Shown here in pieces: positions 57,070-64,000 of a DNA stretch of 64,000 nt (position 1 is the first letter of the stretch; each line of letters begins with the position of its first letter). Where the stretch lies: positions 169,510 to 233,509 of the forward strand of contig VZRZ01002452.1 of assembly GCA_013398175.1 (NCBI GenBank), given 5' to 3'. The notes under the pieces are model-generated. The model did no database searches. It worked only from the letters and a program-made list of their open reading frames with translations, and was not told the DNA's origin. A program made the translations under genes and the position numbers. This DNA comes from Climacteris rufus. Lineage: Eukaryota; Chordata; Aves; Passeriformes; Climacteridae.

Positions 57070-57282
57070 GATCACAAAATCCCAGGACGGCTTGGATTGG
57101 AAGGGACTTTAAGCCCATTCAGTCCCACCCTGCCATGGGCAGGGACACCTTCCACCATCCCAGGCTGCTCCCAGCCCCATCCATCCCTTGGACACTTCCA
57201 GGGATCCAGGGGCAGCCACAGCTTCCCTGGGCACCCTGTGCCAGGGCCTCCCCACCCTCACAGCCAAGAATTGCTTCCTAAA
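57070..57282 (-). mobile_element. CR1 LINE, 5'-truncated
   Basis: A minus-strand CR1 of about 213 bp with 3' end 'atcacaaaatcccaggacgg', 'ccatgggcagggacaccttc', 'gatccaggggcagccacagc' and ending at 'cctcacagccaagaattgct'. The last motif also occurs inside the copy at 4002. Confidence 0.92.
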
Positions 57283-57349
57283 AGATCTGAGATACTGGAA
57301 AAGCTTTTAACTAAATTGGCTAAGCACTCCCTGCCAGCTTCCTAAGGAG

Positions 57350-57490
57350 GTTGGCACCTCCGAAACTGGAAAATTTTAAGGAAGAATTGGAAACATATTT
57401 GTTAGGATGCCCTAGAGACACTTCAGCTTGCCTTGAGGAGGTGAATGGACTGGAAAATCCCTCAAGGTCTCTTCCAGCTCTGTTTTCCAG
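57350..57490 (+). mobile_element. Old, diverged CR1-like 3' end
   Basis: A plus-strand stretch: 'ggttggcacctccgaaactg', 'gaaggtctcttccagc'-like end 'aatccctcaaggtctcttcc', then 'agctctgttttccag'. It follows the plan of ancient avian/reptile CR1 3' ends (gga-ggtttttaag ... gac-ctcaaggtctcttccagccct) but is much more diverged than the other copies. It lies just after a minus-strand CR1, in opposite orientation. Confidence 0.6.
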
Positions 57491-58302
57491 TATGGAAAGG
57501 TGCCCCAGAAGCCCAGCATGTTTCACTGGAGAGTCCTCCAAGAATCCTTCACCATTCCAGAGACCGTGAGGGCCCATTTTCAGTATTTTTCAGAATGTGG
57601 GAGAAAATTTGGAAGACAGACATTTCTGACTACTTCAGGACAGGGCAAAAATCCTCAAGCAAACACCCATCAGTTTGTCAGAGGCTTGCTCTGGACAAAA
57701 TAAGGGAAAACTGAGTCAGACTTGATCTGGACTTAAAAAGAACAGAAGCAGAATTAAGGACAGTGAGCTCCATGTATGGAAAATGGGCCTTGTCAAACAG
57801 AGCTGACTTATCCTTCGAGGAGATCCTGCTGACAAAGGTAAGTGCTGCAATGTAAGAGGCAATCTCTGGCTGAGGATGACATCCCAATTATAAAATTACC
57901 ACTCTATGTGTCAACAAAGCAGCTGAGCAGATCCCGAGTTGGCCGACGGACAGATGACTAAAAGCAGCCATCCGTGGAAAATCACAGTCAAAGGGAGCTC
58001 TGGTGGGGTTCTGTTGGGCTTCAGCCAGAGCCCAGCACCACTCCAGAGGTCCACTGCAGGCCTGAGAGTCTAGGGAACAAAATGTGAAAGCCAAAGCCAC
58101 CCAAACACAACCTGAGGTCTCGCCAGGCAAGGAATTGCCAACGCCTCCCAGGCAGTGCTCTGAGTTTAACTGCACCGCAATCAAAGCTCATCTGGTTGTG
58201 GAATTAGGAGCTCCCTCCAAGGGAAAACTTATTGGGCATCCAAGGACCTCTTCATTTAAACAAAAAAGGCTTTTGGAAGCAGTAGTTAGAAACTGATTCA
58301 AA
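57491..58302. other. Unique sequence, no gene supported
   Basis: About 800 bases with no recognised repeat. Open frames are under 100 codons with no domain. Confidence 0.5.
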
Positions 58303-58410
58303 TTGCACCTTGAGCAGTTCCAGGGCTGGTGCAGCCACCACCTCTCCGGGCAACGAGCTGCGCCAGTGTTTCACCACCCACACTGGAAATCCTCGTTCCT
58401 CCCTCCATGC
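58303..58410 (-). mobile_element. Old CR1 inner fragment lacking the 3' end
   Basis: A minus-strand piece: 'gcaccttgagcagttccagg', 'gcagccaccacctctccggg', 'caacgagctgcgccagtgtt', 'tcaccacccacactgg'. It is the 'ccaccacctctctgggcaacctgttcc' block of older avian CR1. Both ends of the element are absent. Confidence 0.7.
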
Positions 58411-59072
58411 ACAGCCCTGCCACGCTTGGTGGAGATGTCCCACTTTTCCTGGAATCACCCAGGAACCCACCCTGTCCCTGGCATCTGCTCCAGCAGTGGC
58501 TTCCCTGGAAAGCAAAACCACGTGGGCAGGATGCTCCTGGCAAGGCTGGAGCTGCTCTATGTTTGCTGTTCCAAGGGCTCCAATATAAAGACAGTCAAGA
58601 AATTCTTACAGGATGAAATATTTCCTTGAGCTCCCAAAGCCATATTAAAAGACTCAGCTATCCAAAAAAAAAGGTTCAACAGCTTAGGATGCTACAGTGA
58701 AGAAAAAGAAACCAGTTCTGTGATTCGTGGCACTGCATTTTAAGATTTCCAAAATTCTGTTGTGAATACAAGTCAAGAACAAACTGAGAAATATGTGGAA
58801 AAGCCATTAAAAGTCTCATTAAGCAACAACATACACAGAGAACTGAAGAAAATTATTTGTAGAATAAACGACTACAGAATCAAATGTTTATACAGGGACC
58901 TATTCCAAAGTAATTGCAATTTAAATGCTCACAAGCTTCATGCAAAATACTTTCCAACAGGGAAAAGTCCTTAGAGCCTGTGTGTCCATACACACAAGAC
59001 AATTATCCTGGTAAAATGCCATCAGGAACTATAAGGAATGATCTTACTTTGTCCATCAAATTGGCAGGTGAA
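58411..59072. other. Unique sequence, no gene supported
   Basis: No repeat or gene was recognised. The right half is AT-rich. Confidence 0.5.
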
Positions 59073-59237
59073 GGTAGAATCATGGAATTGTTAACATTGG
59101 AAAAGAAGTCAAGGATCATGGAGTCCCCAGCACTTCCAAGGCCACCATTGACCCATGTCCCCAGGTGCCAAATCCATGTGGCTTTTCAATCCCCCCATGG
59201 ATGAGGAATCCACCCCTGCCCTGGGCAGCCCATGGGA
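59073..59237 (-). mobile_element. CR1 LINE 3' end, older sub-type
   Basis: A minus-strand CR1 of about 165 bp: 'gtagaatcatggaattgtta', 'gcacttccaaggccaccatt', 'gacccatgtccccaggtgcc', 'atccacccctgccctgggca'. This is the reverse complement of the sub-type at 16395 and 50357. Confidence 0.9.
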
Positions 59238-59262
59238 CTGTGGAGACTCTTAAAAGTTCATT

Positions 59263-59290
59263 TTAAAGAACCACATTTAAAGAACCACAT
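59263..59290. repeat. Perfect 14-base tandem repeat, two copies
   Basis: 'ttaaagaaccacat' occurs twice in direct contact (59263-59276 and 59277-59290). A recent small duplication 25 bases past the end of the CR1 copy. Confidence 0.92.
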
Positions 59291-59699
59291 AAATAACCCT
59301 GTCCATTAAAAAAAACGAGTTATTATTATCCAAGTACAAAGAAATGAATGGAAAATGGGGGAAAAGAAGACTGTGCTCAAACCTTCTCTCCAGTCTTCAG
59401 GATGTGTTTCCAATATCAAAATGATAAAACCCACTGGTTATCAAATTTAGGGAGCTGGTATCTAAGGGCAGAGAAAGCAGGAGCCCAAGCACTGGGCTTT
59501 AATTTGTGGCAGATAAAGAGCCTGATGCCATAAAAGAGGCAGAGATTTTTTTATTAAGTTCTACAGCAAATTAGAAGGAAAAACCCTGCGGACCCCGAGA
59601 TGTTATGGTCTATTTTAACTTTTGCTGCAGTCTGCAATCTTTATCCATTTTATCAAAGAATTAGACATGCCTAGCAGGCATGATGGCATCTATTCTTTC

Positions 59700-59716
59700 T
59701 TTTTTTTTTTTTTTTT
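59700..59716. repeat. Poly-T run
   Basis: Sixteen or more T's following 'ctattctttc'. Simple sequence. Confidence 0.9.
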
Positions 59717-60745
59717 GCCAGTTTAGTACTTTTCCTCTCGTAAAATACTCTAAGCTTGTCTCCAATAATCCTCCCAAATCTCTAACCCTTGCTGAGACAA
59801 GGAAGGCAAAAATGATCAGCCTACAAATACACTTCAGCTTTAATCTTCATATTGGGAAAGTTCTCGTACCAAGGCCACGACAAACCCCAGTTTTCTGCTC
59901 TGACTTTTCATTTTTCCACTCTCCAGTTTTCCAAGTGACTGTGCCAGGCAAGGAGAGGAAGGAGAGACAGGGAAAAGCACAAATACAAACCAGAGGAGGG
60001 GAATGTGGGTTTTTTTTTTCAGCTTTTATAAATCCTGTGACGATAATCTCCTGAATGGTTTGCTGGGGAGCGTCAACAGGCCCACATTTTTTCCTCCCAG
60101 AAAGTACAGTCACTTGAAATTCCTGTGCAGTACTCAGGGTTTTCAGGACATCCATAGTAAACAAAACTCAGAGGAGCTCTGGAAAAATGATCCAAGTCCC
60201 ACTCACTCTCTAAAAAATCCGTGTGTCTCCGTCATCCTCAACAGAGCTCGTTCCCTACGTGGTTCTTAAAAATAAAGAGCTTCCACAAATTGCAGATCTG
60301 GAAGAGCTGGATGTTCCTCAAAAGATGGATCTTCCCTGACTGGGATTCCTGCTTCAGGCACCCATGGCACACCTGCCTTCCAAGGAAAAAAATCCTGACA
60401 ATTCCCAGCTGTTGCTGCCCATTCAAGTTAACAAAGAAACGAACACAAAATCCCAACTCAAGATTATCCACCTAACAAAGCATTGAGAAATCAGAGCATA
60501 ACACAAAATATGTAAAATATACATGTTTTTACACTGATTTCATTCTCCTCCTCTGCCCAGGAGTCAGCTTCCTCAAAACTTTGAGAAAAAATAAAACCAG
60601 AGACTGTTCTACACCTGTGGCCCTTCCATGTCTGCATCACAGTGCCAAGGAAATGCAAAATTAATTGGGCAGGTAGGAAGTGCAACCACTTCATCCTTAC
60701 TTTCTCCAAAAAATCAGGTTTACACAAATCTTACTGGGAAAAAAA

Positions 60746-60953
60746 ATTCTTCCCTGTGAGGGTGGGGAGGCCCTGGCACAGGGTGCCCAGAGAAGCTGTG
60801 GCTGCCCCTGAATCCCTGGAAATGTCCAAGGCCAGGTTGGACAGGGCTTGGAGCAGCCTGGGACAGTGGGAGGTGTCCCTGCCCATGGCAGGGGTGGCAC
60901 TGGGTGGGCTTTAAAGTCCCTTCCCAAACCAAACCATTCTGGGATTCTATGAA
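60746..60953 (+). mobile_element. CR1 LINE, 5'-truncated
   Basis: A plus-strand CR1 of about 208 bp from 'attcttccctgtgagggtgg' to 'accattctgggattctatga'. It carries the WHRVPREAVAAP-like decayed ORF2 tail and a well-kept 3' end ('gtgtccctgcccatggcagg', 'tttaaagtcccttcccaaac'). It is one of the least diverged copies. Confidence 0.95.
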
Positions 60954-62700
60954 TTTGCATAAATAAACACAGCCCTGACAGTGACATTTTTCTCTCATAA
61001 TAGGGATATCAATGTTTTTGACACAAAAATACAATCACAAAACTGATGCAGCTGAGTGGAAGGAACAAGAAGGTGACACAATTTAGACAGCTCTGGAGAA
61101 CTGTGTCTGTCCAACTGGTAGCTGAGTCACATGCAAATCATTCCTGAAAATTTATTCCCAGTTTTAAACAGTGACAAGAGTCAGTATTTTTTTAATTCAG
61201 AGATTTAAAAGACCATCAGCAGGTAAAAAACCAGACCAGTGGATTTTATTTCAGTGAAACAAAACTCTTCATCTCTTCCCTGAAGGGAAGCATGACACGA
61301 GAATGCAGTAGCATCCAAAGGGACCAAGAGATTGGCATTTGAAATCAGCAAAAAGTGCTGGATAAGTAGTTTGGAAAATACTACAGAGCATGAGAGGAGC
61401 CCTTTTCCCATTCAGTCATTTCGGATCGAATATTCCTACGGACTGAGAACTTAGGGATTTGAACTGAACTGAGCCCAAGTGATGGGGAAGATCAGGGTGC
61501 AGGCACATCAGCAAGCACGAGGGAGCTAAGTGAGGAGTGAAACAGGGATGGGAAGGGCCCAGCACACCGAGAGGCTCCAGGAATTGCAGAGGAAACAGAA
61601 AGTACAGGGAGCACTGGTGCTGCGGAAAGGGAAACCGGGGGCCTCTGCAGATACCATCAGGCCCCAAAGGCAGGGCTGGGAGACAAATGAGGAGCATAAT
61701 CCAGACTGAAGGGAACAGCCAGCTCACAAAGGGACACAGAAAAGTTGTGTTTGCCTTCTGACAGCCTCGGCAGCTGCTGCCAGCCTGAGAGCTGGGAACC
61801 TGCTCGGGTGGAAACGCCGAGGGGTCCCAAAACCTGAGGGGAAAGATCTGAAACGCCTCTGCCACAGCAACAGCAGCAGAACAGCTGGATGGAGAGCCAG
61901 AGGGAATTGTGCTCACGCCACAGCTCTCCCAGCAGGTGAGCCAGCAGCGACATCCCAGTGGTGAATGTCCCACTTCCCGGGGAAGGAGATCTGTGCCAAG
62001 CCCACGCTTCGGAGAGCTTCCCAAAGGCAGGCACCAACCTGGATCCAACACACACCTGCCCTGCCTCAGGGGGCTGCCTCTGCACCATCCAAAGGCACAC
62101 AGGCTCTGCCAGGCAGATGGGATAATTCCATTTAGCCCCCACTTAATGATCACTGTAATTATGCTTTCGGTGCAGGTACCCAAGGCCTTTGGCAGAGCTG
62201 CTGCTCCGGAGCGTTTTCTCTCCTAAGGAATGTTTGCAGGAGCACCGAGAGCAGCGTCTCCTTTCCTCCCTGTTCCCTCCTGGGGTGGGTTCCTAGAGGA
62301 CCAGGAAAACTGAACTGCAGAGTGGGGTTTTAAAAATCCCTGGATAGTTCACCTACTGCAATGCAGGCTTCCCATGGAATTTGACAGATGAGCACCAAGC
62401 AGGATCAGAAAGGCTCTCCCCAAATGACCACATCCCACAGCTATTCCACATTTTTGATGCAACAGGGCTATCATTTAGGCTTCTCACTGCAAGGAATATT
62501 TTCCATCACTGACCAAATTCCAAACACCTCTATGGCACACAGGCATTTTGCTTCCGATCCCTTTGTTCCAGAGGATATAAATCTACCTCTCCAAAAAAAG
62601 TGTGTCTGCACTGCCAGCCAGGAATTGTAATCAGCTGAAGAATACACCCAAACCCCCCCAGATCTGGACAATAATATCTGTAACACTTATCCCACATTCC
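60954..62700. other. Unique sequence with the window's longest open frame, no gene supported
   Basis: The longest open frame in the window, 255 codons, lies on the minus strand at 61416-62183, with a second 161-codon frame in another register (61657-62142) and plus frames opposite. Cys-, Ser- and Pro-rich, no domain recognised. CpG is modestly raised at about 61.78-62.22 kb. I treat it as unproven. Confidence 0.4.
61780..62220. promoter_or_regulatory. Weak CpG-enriched stretch
   Basis: About a dozen CpG pairs fall in 440 bases ('gctcgggtggaaacgccgag', 'cacttcccggggaaggag', 'cccacgcttcggagagc', 'ctccggagcg'), above the background but below island level. It could be a distal regulatory element or an exon-like region near a gene to the right. 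Confidence 0.25.
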
Positions 62701-63640
62701 CTAAATTAAAGGCCACTATTAGCACGTGATTTGGGAGAGAAAGATTCCTTCTCAAAAAATGTCAACATTTGTTTTGGTAAATAAAAAGTTGGGATGCGTA
62801 ACTGGGTAAGTTGGTATTTGCAACTTCCAGAACAGAAGTTAATCGGATTTAATATAAATTTAATGCAAAATGCACATTGTTGACTGCAATCAGTCCTTTT
62901 AATACCTATACATATAACAAGAATAAATACACAGACCATAGTTGTTGCTTGGGGGTTTTTTTAACCGACTCAACCATAAAGGTCATGAGAATCCATGAAA
63001 CAGTTAAAATTCAGAATCAGAAAGAACTGAAAAAAGAAAAAAAAAGAAAATAAGCATTTGGCCTCCTAGTACTAATTTCCTTTTTCTTTACATTGCTCAA
63101 CATCGCTCCTCAATTTGAGTTCTAATCAACAACCACTTCACAGCTCACATTTTATGAAATAATGCAGTTGATGCAATCAAGTCCAGCAAAATGTTTCCCT
63201 AAAGATGTTTCCATCATTCCAATTCCTTGAAAAAACACACACACACACACCAAAAAAAAAAAAAAAGCCCTGACTTCCTCCGTCGCTATTTAACAGCAAA
63301 AATAAACACACCACTGCATCTTAAATCATATTTTGATTAAAACATAAATAGAATCTTTCTGGGGTTTCTTTCTGGTTAGCACAACATGTCTTTGTCCAGG
63401 AGAAGGGGAAAAAAAGCCCTCAACCTGCTCGTTTTCCTACACTTGACAATACAGAGCACCAAATAAATACAATTCAGCCTATGGAAATACAAACCGTAGC
63501 CCAAAAGCTCATCACGATTTGCAGTGGGGGGAGAAAAATGCCCCCAGAACCCAAGCCGGCAGAAAACCTCTTTTTGCTAATGAATATTTATTTCATTTCC
63601 ACACTTCCAGGCTCCTCTGTTTTCTATAAAGGACTGAAAC
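62701..63640. other. Repeat-free AT-rich block, UTR-like or conserved non-coding
   Basis: About 940 bases with no CR1 and strong AT richness, including several AATAAA/ATTAAA words on each strand (for example aataaatac near 62921 and aataaataca near 63461). It could be a 3' UTR of a gene to the right on the minus strand, or a conserved block upstream of one. I cannot decide which. Confidence 0.3.
63235..63267. repeat. CA repeat followed by poly-A
   Basis: About eight to nine CA units ('aaaacacacacacacacacc') run into a stretch of about 15 A's. A compound simple repeat. Confidence 0.9.
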
Positions 63641-63649
63641 CAAGCTCCT

Positions 63650-64000
63650 TTTTGGCATTATTCACCCACAATATAGCGAGGGACTTCGCTGCCCCGAAAA
63701 CCACGCTGCCAACAGCGCAGCGCTCAAGCAATCATTACCAAAAAGAGATTAATAAAATAAATTTTTTTTAAAAAAGGACAATAATCGGCATTTCTACCAA
63801 AAAACGAACGGAATATGCATTTTACACAGGCAGAAAACGTGACACCGCCTGGCATTTCCCAACCTGGATGTCCCTGCTTTCATTCCTCTGGATGCTGCGC
63901 GCCCACACCCCCCCTCTCCCCGCACCTTTTAACCATGTGAGAGCCATTTTAACCATTTTGCGAGCACCTGAACCCCCGGGAGGGCTGCGGGACGGGGTGC
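63650..64000. promoter_or_regulatory. CpG-rich right edge, probable margin of a CpG island
   Basis: CpG pairs rise toward the end: by my count about 17 in 350 bases, with agcgagggacttcgctgccc, acagcgcagcgctcaagc, gatgctgcgcgcccacac and gaacccccgggagggctgcg. The last 100 bases are strongly GC-rich. The most likely reading is the edge of a promoter CpG island or GC-rich first exon whose body lies past base 64000. No start codon, splice site or protein domain can be assigned. Confidence 0.45.

Larger units (their letters stand above)
59238..60745. other. Unique sequence, no gene supported
   Basis: About 1.5 kb. It has a perfect 14-base tandem pair at 59.26 kb and a poly-T run at 59.70 kb. Open frames (up to 124 codons at 59680-60054) begin in the T run and show no domain. 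Confidence 0.5.

Noticed and set aside
61416..62183. A 255-codon minus frame as a coding gene
   Set aside because: No start context, splice sites, domain or codon evidence; other frames are open at the same place. Kept only as a finding to check.
1..64000. Operons, CRISPR arrays, prophage, toxin-antitoxin or other bacterial systems
   Set aside because: Frames are short and random-like, no ribosome-binding-site pattern or spaced direct repeats are present, and CR1 marks the DNA as avian.
1..64000. Endogenous retrovirus or other viral insertions
   Set aside because: No gag, pol or env-like frame, no paired long terminal repeats and no primer-binding site were found. The CR1-type repeat at 37.63 kb has a sequence type that also occurs near some bird LTRs, but nothing retroviral flanks it.

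Overview
This window looks like avian nuclear DNA, most likely from a passerine. Truncated CR1 LINE copies are scattered through it on both strands. Many share a sub-type typical of songbird genomes: a GNGFPVPEGRV-like decayed ORF2 tail, then a short 3' end reading 'aaggtcccttccaacccaaaccattctgggattctatga'-like text in pieces. No Alu/B1-like SINE, L1, viral gene, bacterial gene or CRISPR array is visible. CpG is scarce outside a few short clusters, as expected for vertebrate DNA. Assignment to order is inference from the repeats; no species can be named.

I find no protein-coding gene I can support. The open frames are short, overlap on both strands and match nothing I recognise. The recurring ones (peptides such as PWHRVPREAVAAP) are translations of CR1, in which the last part of the ORF2 reverse-transcriptase polyprotein runs almost to the 3' end. 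The window is best read as intergenic or intronic.

Layout: 36 CR1 pieces, 16 on + and 20 on -, sum by my calls to about 8 kb (12-13%). They are dense at 0.6-2.7, 4-9.6, 13.4-22.1, 30.7-34.7, 37.6-40.7, 43.9-51.7 and 56.3-61 kb. The longest CR1-poor stretches are 22.1-27.1 kb and 51.7-56.3 kb. A small CpG island lies at about 38.0-38.3 kb, smaller CpG clusters near 12.0, 15.3 and 61.8 kb, and CpG rises again over the last 350 bases, so a promoter or first exon may lie just past the right edge. Several repeat-free AT-rich blocks (24.0, 31.7, 43.3, 48.0 and 62.7-63.8 kb) look like possible conserved non-coding elements, which only alignment can test.

The least expected items are a tRNA-like sequence with a perfect A-box near 2.0 kb (possibly an old tRNA-derived SINE head or tRNA pseudogene), several CR1 fragments that lack the 3' end, and three close pairs of CR1 pieces in opposite orientation. 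I do not see a new biological system in this window.
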